Shown: positions 47,072 to 57,926 of the stretch, in pieces
How the letters are laid out: every line of letters starts with the position of its first letter
Numbering within the stretch: the first letter of the stretch is position 1
Origin: Turbatrix aceti
Taxonomy: Eukaryota; Nematoda; Chromadorea; Rhabditida; Panagrolaimidae
DNA length: 64,000 bases
Assembly: GCA_963969345.1 (NCBI GenBank)
Contig: OZ017766.1
Span: forward strand, 7,750,001 to 7,814,000
Reading direction: 5' to 3'
The notes under the pieces: generated by a model
Database searches by the model: none
What the model was told of the DNA's origin: nothing
The model's input: the letters and a program-made list of their open reading frames with translations, nothing else
Translations under genes and position numbers: made by a program

Positions 47072-47636
47072 TGATTTTTTGAAAAATGTTTGTAAAATGT
47101 ATTTAGTTGTATTTACTGGTGTTTAATATTTTGCAACAGATTATTTTCAGTAATATAGCGCTTGCGTTATTTTTGTCGGAAAACTGTTCAACTGACGTTC
47201 ATCTAAAAATCAAAAAAAAGCTCTTTAGATGAACAGCGTTTGTTTACAAAATATATATTATACAATTCTCAACGGGCCGGACCGATGTTTTCAAAGATCC
47301 AAAGATCAGGGTCGTACAAATCGACAATGTAAAATTTTTTTTTGCTAATTTATAAATCAGGATTTTTTTCTAAAATTTATTTTTTGCATAAATTTTCTGG
47401 CCGAGGCATACTAAAATCATAATATTTTGATTTCTAACCATTTTTTTGCTTTGACAATTTTTTTCTTTTCTTTTTGATAAAATCATCAACAACAACACAA
47501 AACATAAAACATCAAAACATTCTTATATAATAGCTTTTCACACAGAGAAAAAATTTGTCAGGGAACAAACTTCGCTGGAAACAAACGTAAAAGGTAAAAA
47601 TAAATTCATATTTTGACCTAAAAGCAAAAAACTTAC

Positions 47637-47964
47637 GGAAGATGACAACCTGATCCGGAAAAGACGACACGACAGTGCACGCAGACTTCGTATTTCGAGC
47701 CGTTTGCATCGTAGCAAAACTTTCGTAACCATTGTAGGTTCTGTTGGAGAAAAGGACAGGTAAATAGCATTTACGCTGCAGCTCCAAATACGATTTGACA
47801 TCCTTGTTGGTGAAATCCTCTCGGTGAACGTCTCTGATGACTTTGGGTGGCGTGTCAAGACACACAATGTCTGCTTCCGCCGTCAAAAGCAAGAAATCCA
47901 CAAAAATAAGACGTAAAAAGCAAAAAAACACCGTATAAACTGCTTTCCGCACGAGATCCTGCAT
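47637..47964 (-). pseudogene. S7: frameshifted secreted protein copy
   Basis: Same sequence as S5 and S6. Confidence 0.5.
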
Positions 47965-48093
47965 TGCATGCGCTGCATTCAACGCGCGCTTTTTTTGTTC
48001 GGCAAATCGTTGTGTTCTTTTTTTGTCAATATTGTTCGATATTGATTTGCTTTGTTTTTAGTTGTTTATCACTTTGATATTCCAGATTTCTGC

Positions 48094-49443
48094 ATGTCAA
48101 GCCTCGTTTCTTCCCTCCAGAACGTCAAAGATGCGATCGCCGACCTTCAATGTAGGTTTTTTCTTCAATTTTAACTTGAATCTGGGTGACTAAGAGGGGA
48201 TTCCCTGGCAGATTCCTCGATAAAATTTTAGAAAAGATGTGTTTGCTTTTGTTATAGTTTGCCTCGGGGCGACAAATGCATTTTCATGGTTAAAATTAGA
48301 TTTTATTTAATTTGGATGTTTGTCAATACATAAAAAACATAATTTTGATGTGTGATTTTTTTATTTTTAGCATCTTGGTTAAAAATTTGGTCAAAAAAGA
48401 TGCGGGAGATTTTATAAACGTGGCTTGAATTTACGAATCTGTTTTAGGTCGAACTGCAAACGTAAACCCGGATTCTGATCTTTATGTTACGTTGATTGAA
48501 GAGACGCTGACTATGATCAAACGACGAAAACTGCTGGAAACGTACAACACGGAACGAGTGGCTCAGGTGGACGAGGTGAACGCCGACATCGATGCGAGAC
48601 TGAAAAAGTTGACCGAAGAACTGGAAGGCGAGAGGATGGAGCGTCTCGCCAATATTGAACACGACTACGAAGAAAAAATCAAGGAACTGCCTGAATTGCC
48701 CTGCGCCATTGAACGTGAATTTAGCACCAGGGTCGGAACCGGGAAATTGGTAGCTCGATACATGAAAAAGTACGCTGACGATTTTAAAGCGGTTTCGGAA
48801 GTGAAAAATTTTTTCCATGCGGCTGTTTGCTCAAATTGTATGAAGTATGTTTCAACAGAATTTGATGGTAAAATCGACAAAGTGAACGATATTTTATGGA
48901 AACAAGCCAACCTTCCAAACGACACCAAATATCCACTGACACTTGCCGACGTCGATCGCATTATTCACTTGCCGAGTTTCTACAATGAAGATATTTTTGT
49001 CGTTTTGGACACATCGCTCCGAGTCATCCTGACGAATGCCGGGTACAGTACAGAACAGACTTGCCCCGAACTTGTGGTTTACGACTCCATTACCCATAAA
49101 TTTGCTCCTATTTCCAAGAGAAACAAAAACGTGAGTTAAAAACTTGAAACTTTATAAATTATTTTTTCCGATTTTTTAGAACAAACGGTTTTGCAAAAAG
49201 TGCTTCCGTTACGTACCGAAACCTTGTCCCTGCCAGAGCCAGTTCTGCCCGATCTGTCTGCGCACAGGAGACGACGTCAAGTGCTCCAAGCCATCTTCCG
49301 AATCCAAGTTCCAAATCTGTCCAAAATGCAATGCTCACTGCCACACCGACGATTGCTTCCAGGCTCATCAAAAAATCTGTCCTCGTCCCGTTTCTGGTCT
49401 GCATGACGACATCGTGGAGCTCATCAAAAGTATTGTTGATTAA
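48094..49443 (+). CDS. X7: coiled-coil/zinc protein (array unit)
   Basis: Exons 48094-48151, 48448-49130 and 49180-49443; same protein as X5. Confidence 0.82.
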
Positions 49444-49896
49444 TTTGATTTTTTGAAAACTTCTTATTTTTATACTGTTTGCTGTGAATTTTTTGATCCG
49501 TTTGGGATGACGTTGTTGTCAATGAATGCCGCGTACATACATGATTTTTGACGTTAGTTGAAAAAACTTTGATGCCTAAAACCGGAAAAGATACGCTGAC
49601 AAAATTTCTAGAAGAAAAGAACATCTTACTACATGCATGCGATGTTTGCCCCCTGTTTCCTTTGAGAACTGTTTTGAATATAAATAAACGAGAAGAGTGT
49701 AAAAAATTATCAGTTATCAAAAAATATGAAAACTGCCGCTACAAAAACACCTGGCCGAACAGAATGGTTTTTTACACATGGAAGGGGAACATTACTATGT
49801 AAGGCCACTGCCGTTCAATTACGAAAAAAAGGCTTTAATGTATTTACTTTCCTCACCTGGCTAAAGGTGCCAGTCATCATTTTCGCTTCAAGCAAA

Positions 49897-50881
49897 ATGA
49901 TAGGGTTTGTTTATTGGATGTACAACTCTATGATGAGTCCCCTTGCTGTTATTTGTAATGTATTTTTTTTCTGGTTTATCAGAAACAAATGCACGCCCAG
50001 TATGCAAGGATATAAAAAGGTGCTCTACTACGGATGCATCCACGATTTTTCAACTTCTATTTTTAATTGCTTCGTTCTTTTTGTACGTTTTTTTTTGTTT
50101 TGATGAATGTAATAATTTATGTTGTTTTAAAGTTTTAGGACAGTCATATAGCCGGAAGATGGTTTATACAGTATGCCAGTGGCATCCTGGGAGACTGGTC
50201 TGGAAATGCTACGTTCATTGTTGGCATGACACATTTTGCGACCATTTTGTTGTCTATAAACTGTGTGACAATTCAATTTGTTTATCGCTTCTTTTTTGTC
50301 ATGTTCGATGTAACACTGTCTCCACTCATGATGACATGTATCGTAATCATCAGTGCTTGTCCGGTTTTTGGATTCATGGTTATCCCAGAAGTTCCTCTTC
50401 TCTGGCAACCCGAAATTCAGAAAGCATTCATGGCAGACATAAAAGAAAACTACTCCGATATCTTTGATCCAAAATCCTTTGGCATACCCCTAGCAATTAT
50501 TGAAACTACAGCGTCGACGATTATCATGTCTTATTCGTACGCTATTATAATTGTCTCCGGCATCGTTGTTTACCTTCGCCTCCGATCCATGCCGTTCACA
50601 AACAATTCACTATCGTAATGGCAGTCGAAGCCGTCGTACCCCTGTTTGCAGTTATTTTTCCAAAAACCATTCGATACGTTAGCTTTGATGAAAAAAGTAT
50701 GGCTTTTAAGGTTATTGGGGTCTGGTTCAGAATCTCTAAACCACTCATGCCAGGTGTTTATCCCTTGCTCAAGATCATGACTATCAAATCTTTTCGAAAT
50801 GCTGTTACTTCTCAATTTGACAGAAAAATCAGGATTGCATCGGTGCCGTTTACTGATTTAGCACAAACTACTGTTTCATGA
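49897..50881 (+). pseudogene. G7: Str-superfamily receptor, two-frame copy
   Basis: Exons 49897-50082 and 50139-50618, second frame 50618-50881; same as G4-G6. Confidence 0.75.
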
Positions 50882-51446
50882 TGATTTTTTGAAAAATGTT
50901 TGTAAAATGTATTTAGTTGTATTTACTGGTGTTTAATATTTTGCAACAGATTATTTTCAGTAATATAGCGCTTGCGTTATTTTTGTCGGAAAACTGTTCA
51001 ACTGACGTTCATCTAAAAATCAAAAAAAAGCTCTTTAGATGAACAGCGTTTGTTTACAAAATATATATTATACAATTCTCAACGGGCCGGACCGATGTTT
51101 TCAAAGATCCAAAGATCAGGGTCGTACAAATCGACAATGTAAAATTTTTTTTTGCTAATTTATAAATCAGGATTTTTTTCTAAAATTTATTTTTTGCATA
51201 AATTTTCTGGCCGAGGCATACTAAAATCATAATATTTTGATTTCTAACCATTTTTTTGCTTTGACAATTTTTTTCTTTTCTTTTTGATAAAATCATCAAC
51301 AACAACACAAAACATAAAACATCAAAACATTCTTATATAATAGCTTTTCACACAGAGAAAAAATTTGTCAGGGAACAAACTTCGCTGGAAACAAACGTAA
51401 AAGGTAAAAATAAATTCATATTTTGACCTAAAAGCAAAAAACTTAC

Positions 51447-51774
51447 GGAAGATGACAACCTGATCCGGAAAAGACGACACGACAGTGCACGCAGACTTCG
51501 TATTTCGAGCCGTTTGCATCGTAGCAAAACTTTCGTAACCATTGTAGGTTCTGTTGGAGAAAAGGACAGGTAAATAGCATTTACGCTGCAGCTCCAAATA
51601 CGATTTGACATCCTTGTTGGTGAAATCCTCTCGGTGAACGTCTCTGATGACTTTGGGTGGCGTGTCAAGACACACAATGTCTGCTTCCGCCGTCAAAAGC
51701 AAGAAATCCACAAAAATAAGACGTAAAAAGCAAAAAAACACCGTATAAACTGCTTTCCGCACGAGATCCTGCAT
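51447..51774 (-). pseudogene. S8: frameshifted secreted protein copy
   Basis: Same sequence as S5-S7; divergent from the X8 fusion gene. Confidence 0.5.
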
Positions 51775-51903
51775 TGCATGCGCTGCATTCAACGCGCGCT
51801 TTTTTTGTTCGGCAAATCGTTGTGTTCTTTTTTTGTCAATATTGTTCGATATTGATTTGCTTTGTTTTTAGTTGTTTATCACTTTGATATTCCAGATTTC
51901 TGC

Positions 51904-53647
51904 ATGTCAAGCCTCGTTTCTTCCCTCCAGAACGTCAAAGATGCGATCGCCGACCTTCAATGTAGGTTTTTTCTTCAATTTTAACTTGAATCTGGGTGAC
52001 TAAGAGGGGATTCCCTGGCAGATTCCTCGATAAAATTTTAGAAAAGATGTGTTTGCTTTTGTTATAGTTTGCCTCGGGGCGACAAATGCATTTTCATGGT
52101 TAAAATTAGATTTTATTTAATTTGGATGTTTGTCAATACATAAAAAACATAATTTTGATGTGTGATTTTTTTATTTTTAGCATCTTGGTTAAAAATTTGG
52201 TCAAAAAAGATGCGGGAGATTTTATAAACGTGGCTTGAATTTACGAATCTGTTTTAGGTCGAACTGCAAACGTAAACCCGGATTCTGATCTTTATGTTAC
52301 GTTGATTGAAGAGACGCTGACTATGATCAAACGACGAAAACTGCTGGAAACGTACAACACGGAACGAGTGGCTCAGGTGGACGAGGTGAACGCCGACATC
52401 GATGCGAGACTGAAAAAGTTGACCGAAGAACTGGAAGGCGAGAGGATGGAGCGTCTCGCCAATATTGAACACGACTACGAAGAAAAAATCAAGGAACTGC
52501 CTGAATTGCCCTGCGCCATTGAACGTGAATTTAGCACCAGGGTCGGAACCGGGAAATTGGTAGCTCGATACATGAAAAAGTACGCTGACGATTTTAAAGC
52601 GGTTTCGGAAGTGAAAAATTTTTTCCATGCGGCTGTTTGCTCAAATTGTATGAAGTATGTTTCAACAGAATTTGATGGTAAAATCGACAAAGTGAACGAT
52701 ATTTTATGGAAACAAGCCAACCTTCCAAACGACACCAAATATCCACTGACACTTGCCGACGTCGATCGCATTATTCACTTGCCGAGTTTCTACAATTCAA
52801 AAAATATGAAAACTGCCGCTACAAAAACACCTGGCCGAACAGAATGGTTTTTTACACATGGAAGGGGAACATTACTATGTAAGGCCACTGCCGTTCAATT
52901 ACGAAAAAAAGGCTTTAATGTATTTACTTTCCTCACCTGGCTAAAGGTGCCAGTCATCATTTTCGCTTCAAGCAAAATGATAGGGTTTGTTTATTGGATG
53001 TACAACTCTATGATGAGTCCCCTTGCTGTTATTTGTAATGTATTTTTTTTCTGGTTTATCAGAAACAAATGCACGCCCAGTATGCAAGGATATAAAAAGG
53101 TGCTCTACTACGGATGCATCCACGATTTTTCAACTTCTATTTTTAATTGCTTCGTTCTTTTTGTACGTTTTTTTTTGTTTTGATGAATGTAATAATTTAT
53201 GTTGTTTTAAAGTTTTAGGACAGTCATATAGCCGGAAGATGGTTTATACAGTATGCCAGTGGCATCCTGGGAGACTGGTCTGGAAATGCTACGTTCATTG
53301 TTGGCATGACACATTTTGCGACCATTTTGTTGTCTATAAACTGTGTGACAATTCAATTTGTTTATCGCTTCTTTTTTGTCATGTTCGATGTAACACTGTC
53401 TCCACTCATGATGACATGTATCGTAATCATCAGTGCTTGTCCGGTTTTTGGATTCATGGTTATCCCAGAAGTTCCTCTTCTCTGGCAACCCGAAATTCAG
53501 AAAGCATTCATGGCAGACATAAAAGAAAACTACTCCGATATCTTTGATCCAAAATCCTTTGGCATACCCCTAGCAATTATTGAAACTACAGCGTCGACGA
53601 TTATCATGTCTTTTTTTATTATTATTTCACCATTACTCAGTGGTTAG
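51904..53647 (+). pseudogene. X8::G8 in-frame fusion, then broken by a LINE fragment
   Basis: Exons 51904-51961 and 52258 onward are normal X until 52795, where about 730 bp of the unit (rest of X exon 2, exon 3 and the G upstream region) are deleted. The frame passes from IIHLPSFYN directly into KNMKTAATKTPG and on into the receptor MIGFVYWMYN. With the usual G intron (53163-53218) the joined frame would give about 463 aa: coiled coil, half the middle domain, then TM1-TM5. It ends at 53647 inside the inserted LINE sequence. The zinc-binding exon is lost. Probably non-functional as a receptor, but a transcript is possible. Confidence 0.72.
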
Positions 53648-53940
53648 TTATCATTAGACCAGATGTTAGGAGGCACAAATGACGTCCACGTAGGCGTAAA
53701 TGTCTCGATTCGTTTTGGTCGCGATTTCTTCTTCCCCTCGTCGTTGTGGTCTGTTTTTCGTCTTGTTGAACACCGAGTTGAGCGAATCGGCCCATCGTAA
53801 GGAAGGGTGTCCCACGGGTCGTTTTCCTTGTGGTATCCACAAGGTCAGTCGTCGGGCCCATCTGTTTTCGTCTGCCTCCAGGAGCTTTCGCGCGTATGTC
53901 CATTTTCGGCGTTCCGCTTCCTTCACCCATTATCATGTCT
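53600..53940 (-). mobile_element. 5'-truncated non-LTR retrotransposon (LINE) fragment with 12-bp target duplications
   Basis: ATTATCATGTCT occurs at 53600-53611 and 53929-53940; the DNA between (53612-53928) is absent from the other units. On the minus strand it encodes RRKWTYARKLLEADENRW and KRPVGHPSLRWADSLN, the end of LINE reverse-transcriptase proteins, where a basic GKRPxGxPxxRW motif is common. A stop and an A-rich tail follow at the left end. Short length, target duplication and A-rich tail are typical of truncated target-primed insertion. Confidence 0.85.
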
Positions 53941-54290
53941 TATTCGTACGCTATTATAATTGTCTCCGGCATCGTTGTTTACCTTCGCCTCCGATCCATG
54001 CCGTTCACAAACAATTCACTATCGTAATGGCAGTCGAAGCCGTCGTACCCCTGTTTGCAGTTATTTTTCCAAAAACCATTCGATACGTTAGCTTTGATGA
54101 AAAAAGTATGGCTTTTAAGGTTATTGGGGTCTGGTTCAGAATCTCTAAACCACTCATGCCAGGTGTTTATCCCTTGCTCAAGATCATGACTATCAAATCT
54201 TTTCGAAATGCTGTTACTTCTCAATTTGACAGAAAAATCAGGATTGCATCGGTGCCGTTTACTGATTTAGCACAAACTACTGTTTCATGA
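53941..54290 (+). pseudogene. G8 3' remainder of Str-superfamily receptor
   Basis: Continues the receptor after the LINE: end of TM5 (SYSYAIIIVSGIVVYLRLR), stop/start TAATG at 54025-54029, and the TM6-TM7 frame to 54290. Cut off from its 5' part. Confidence 0.75.
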
Positions 54291-54657
54291 TGATTTTTTG
54301 AAAAATGTTTGTAAAATGTATTTAGTTGTATTTACTGGTGTTTAATATTTTGCAACAGATTATTTTCAGTAATATAGCGCTTGCGTTATTTTTGTCGGAA
54401 AACTGTTCAACTGACGTTCATCTAAAAATCAAAAAAAAGCTCTTTAGATGAACAGCGTTTGTTTACAAAATATATATTATACAATTCTCAACGGGCCGGA
54501 CCGATGTTTTCAAAGATCCAAAGATCAGGGTCGTACAAATCGACAATGTAAAATTTTTTTTTGCTAATTTATAAATCAGGATTTTTTTCTAAAATTTATT
54601 TTTTGCATAAATTTTCTGGCCGAGGCATACTAAAATCATAATATTTTGATTTCTAAC

Positions 54658-54968
54658 TGTAGTAGTTCTCTATGCCACTCGCGATAGATACTTTACTCAC
54701 AAGCAAAGACCTGTAACCAATACATATAATACAATATACACAGGTCCAATCATTACCTCAACAAGGGCGGAGTTCCGTCGGGTTGAGGTCTTTGGGTTGC
54801 TCTGGGCTTGCCTTCGGCCGGGCGTCGATCACGCAGCCAACGAACACGACCGCTCGCGGCGACAGACAAAACAACAACTGAGACAATAGGAAAGGGAAAT
54901 ACAGGAAACAATTATTCTACGCGAGATAAGAGTGCGCACGCGTTGCACCAACTCGTACTCGCGTAACA
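54658..54968 (-). repeat. 3' LTR
   Basis: 311-bp long terminal repeat, the downstream one given the minus orientation. Its plus-strand text runs from TGTAGTAG to GTAACA. Confidence 0.88.
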
Positions 54969-54978
54969 CTTCCCTCTC

Positions 54979-55881
54979 TCAACAGAAACGGACAATAAGG
55001 GCTGAATCATGGGACTGGGGCAAATCTCCTTCCTGAGACGTCGTCGTCGGATTCACCCTGCGACGGGCAGTCGTCGGGACACGTTTCCTTGCAAACACAC
55101 TGCGTCTGCGGCTTCTCGAAATCCGGCGTCGGTTTCGGTTGTCGTCCAAGAGTGCTTCGGCATGACTGCTGTTACCGGGAACCATCTTGCTGGGACTGGT
55201 TCGGATGCTGAGCAGCATCAGGCGGACTGCTTCCTGCAGGTCCACCACATCGGCGTTCATCTTCAGTCCATCCGTGAGCATGTGCACGTATCGCTCGGCT
55301 GGATACGGCAGGGACGGACAATGCTGGATGCTTTGAACATCTTCAATCGTAGGCAATAGTGCTGGGTGCGCTGCCTTCGCACGTGGCACGCACTTGCCTT
55401 CGGTGATAACAGGAACACTCGCTATCACCACTTTCCCCTCCTTTTTGACATTGCACTGGCTTGCAATCGTCTGGGGTACCGCTTCTGCTCGTCCTTCAAA
55501 CTTGACTTTCGAGAGCTGGTCATCGTTGGCTGCCTCTGCGATCCGCACGGCAAGGGTCCGACCGTCCTGGTCACCCTTCCGTTCATGAATGGTCGCTGCA
55601 CCGATGTGATCCTGGGCTCCTGTGACCATCTGGGTTTTCTGCTGAGTGACCCTGGCCTCCTGCGAAGTCGTCGAATTGATGGCACGTGCACTCCTTAAAC
55701 ATACAGACACGACCATCTGGGTTTTCTGCTGATTGACCCTGGCCTCCTGGATCGACGATCGCCTTGAGACTGCAACCGCTCCGATTGCTGGCCCTGCAGC
55801 TTTCGCGGCAAGCGGTTTGCTCTTCTTCGCATCCTTCTCGGGCTCGGTCGTGAGATCTGTCTTGTTCGGAGTTGCGGGCAT
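54979..55881 (-). CDS. gag-like protein of the LTR element
   Basis: 300 aa from an ATG at 55881. The N-terminus is rich in Lys, Ala and Gln and contains the segment QEARVNQQKTQMV, repeated as QEARVTQQKTQMV. The C-terminal part is strongly basic (RRRISRSRRRSVFARKR), suited to nucleic-acid binding as in nucleocapsid tails; no CCHC knuckle is visible. It almost fills the internal region. Assignment as gag rests on position between LTRs and composition, not on a recognised domain. Confidence 0.6.
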   Translation of the reverse strand: MPATPNKTDLTTEPEKDAKKSKPLAAKAAGPAIGAVAVSRRSSIQEARVNQQKTQMVVSVCLRSARAINSTTSQEARVTQQKTQMVTGAQDHIGAATIHERKGDQDGRTLAVRIAEAANDDQLSKVKFEGRAEAVPQTIASQCNVKKEGKVVIASVPVITEGKCVPRAKAAHPALLPTIEDVQSIQHCPSLPYPAERYVHMLTDGLKMNADVVDLQEAVRLMLLSIRTSPSKMVPGNSSHAEALLDDNRNRRRISRSRRRSVFARKRVPTTARRRVNPTTTSQEGDLPQSHDSALIVRFC

Positions 55882-55936
55882 GGCTTGGATCGGCTTCTCG
55901 TCACCTCTGTAGGTCGCCGAATCCTCTCGTCACCAA

Positions 55937-56247
55937 TGTAGTAGTTCTCTATGCCACTCGCGATAGATACTTTACTCACAAGCAAAGACCTGTAACCAAT
56001 ACATATAATACAATATACACAGGTCCAATCATTACCTCAACCAGGGTGGAGTTCCGTCGGGTTGAGGTCTTTGGGTTGCTCTGGGCTTGCCTTCGGCCGG
56101 GCGTCGATCACGCAGCCAACGAACACGACCGCTCGCGGCGACAGACAAAACAACAACTGAGACAATAGGAAAGGGAAATACAGGAAACAATTATTCTACG
56201 CGAGATAAGAGTGCGCACGCGTTGCACCAACTCGTACTCGCGTAACA
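55937..56247 (-). repeat. 5' LTR
   Basis: 311-bp long terminal repeat on the transcription-start side of the element. Confidence 0.88.
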
Positions 56248-56450
56248 CTAACCATTTTTTTGCTTTGACAATTTTTTTCTTTTCTTTTTGATAAAATCAT
56301 CAACAACAACACAAAACATAAAACATCAAAACATTCTTATATAATAGCTTTTCACACAGAGAAAAAATTTGTCAGGGAACAAACTTCGCTGGAAACAAAC
56401 GTAAAAGGTAAAAATAAATTCATATTTTGACCTAAAAGCAAAAAACTTAC

Positions 56451-56778
56451 GGAAGATGACAACCTGATCCGGAAAAGACGACACGACAGTGCACGCAGAC
56501 TTCGTATTTCGAGCCGTTTGCATCGTAGCAAAACTTTTGTAACCATTGTAGGTTCTGTTGGAGAAAAGGACAGGTAAATAGCATTTACGCTGCAGCTCCA
56601 AATACGATTTGACATCCTTGTTGGTGAAATCCTCTCGGCGAACGCCTCTGATGACTTTGGGTGGCGTGTCAAGACACACAATGTCTGCTTCCGCCGTCAA
56701 AAGCAAGAAATCCACAAAAATAAGACGTAAAAAGCAAAAAAACACCGTATAAACTGCTTTCCGCACGAGATCCTGCAT
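56451..56778 (-). pseudogene. S9: frameshifted secreted protein copy at the array end
   Basis: Same structure as S5-S8 with a few substitutions. RGVRREDF matches S2 and not S5-S8 (RDVHREDF), a patch that may come from gene conversion. Carries the same lost base and deletion in the tail. Confidence 0.5.
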
Positions 56779-56907
56779 TGCATGCGCTGCGTTCAACGCG
56801 CGCTTTTTTTGTTCGGCAAATCGTTGTGTTCTTTTTTTGTCAATATTGTTCGATATTGATTTGCTTTGTTTTTAGTTGTTTATCACTTTGATATTCCAGA
56901 TTTCTGC

Positions 56908-57232
56908 ATGTCAAGCCTCGTTTCTTCCCTCCAGAACGTCAAAGATGCGATCGCCGACCTTCAATGTAGGTTTTTTCTTCAATTTTAACTTGAATCTGGG
57001 TGACTAAGAGGGGATTCCCTGGCAGATTCCTCGATAAAATTTTAGAAAAGATGTGTTTGCTTTTGTTATAGTTTGCCTCGGGGCGACAAATGCATTTTCA
57101 TGGTTAAAATTAGATTTTATTTAATTTGGATGTTTGTCAATACATAAAAAACATAATTTTGATGTGTGATTTTTTTATTTTTAGCATCTTGGTTAAAAAT
57201 TTGGTCAAAAAAGATGCGGGAGATTTTATAAA
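56908..57232 (+). pseudogene. X9: exon 1 and part of intron 1 only
   Basis: Exon 1 (56908-56965) matches X5, and the intron follows it until 57232, where similarity stops a few bases after GAGATTTTATAAAC. Exons 2 and 3 are absent. This marks the right edge of the S-X-G duplications. Confidence 0.75.
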
Positions 57233-57926
57233 CCAATTCTAAAATTTTATTGTTTTACAGTTTTTTTTGAGCTTTTTACATTTTTTATATAAGAACTTTT
57301 GGATACAAAGAATAAAATATTTTATCACAGCATGATTTTTTTCAGTAAAGTGTGACAGTCACTTTTTTGTGAATAAAATCCGGCTGGCCGGCCGAAAAAG
57401 CCGCCATGACCGGCCGGCAAAAAAAATTCGTAAATCGATTTTTTTCAAAAAAATCAAAAATTGATTTTTTCAAAAAAAGTATTCTATATTTTTTTATTTT
57501 TATTTTTTTATATATTTTTCGACGTTTTTGTGTTGTTCAAATTTTTTACTTTTTACTAAATATAAGGGAATTTATTACTATGTATTTTTTACAGAACATT
57601 AGGTCGTTTCAAAAAATTTTTTTCCGAATTTGGTCAAATTTCGCTAAAATAACCCTAAAATAAATCACGAAGATTTTTACAAAAATTCAAAAATTTTATT
57701 GCCATTTTTTTGTGAAAGAAAATAATTTTTTATAGTGAAATACGGCACAAAATAACACAATTTTTCGTTCCGTCCAAACAATACGCCGGCGCGCTCTTTT
57801 GGTAGCAGTCGCTAGCTTTCAGAATGCAGGCAGGGAAAACCAGCGCGCGCGCAGCAGCAGCGTTTCATTCGCATTCAAAGTTCATTTTCACTGGGAAGCT
57901 CTGGGAAGCGATTCCGAACGCGTCCT
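57233..57926. other. non-coding junction region between S-X-G array and Rabin8 block
   Basis: A/T-rich DNA with a GC-rich palindromic patch of GGCCGGCC type at about 57380-57418, then a more G/C-rich stretch (57780-57920, GCGCGCGCAGCAGCAGCG). No gene found. Ends at a TTAA (57927-57930) that corresponds to the TTAA right of fold-back element 2. Confidence 0.5.

Larger units (their letters stand above)
37083..52795. repeat. tandem array of a 3810-bp unit (four full copies plus a partial)
   Basis: Units begin at 37083, 40893, 44703, 48513 and 52323. Each full unit runs X (from within exon 2), G, S, next X exon 1. All protein frames repeat at exactly 3810-bp spacing with the same residues, and I saw no base difference in the stretches checked. 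The array ends in a deletion at 52795/52796, after which a damaged, transposon-filled unit continues to 57232. Very recent amplification or an assembly duplication would both give this pattern. Confidence 0.9.
54658..56247 (-). mobile_element. gag-only LTR retrotransposon (non-autonomous), young
   Basis: Two 311-bp direct repeats, a 968-bp internal region, and the 5-bp duplication CTAAC at 54653-54657 and 56248-56252, which restores the array sequence when the element is removed. On the minus strand it starts TGTTACGCG. A primer-binding-like TTGGTGACGAGAGG follows the first LTR, and a purine tract (GAGAGAGGGAA) precedes the second. There is one gag-like frame and no protease, reverse transcriptase or integrase. 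I saw only two differences between the LTRs (near 54762-54768 versus 56041-56047). Confidence 0.88.
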
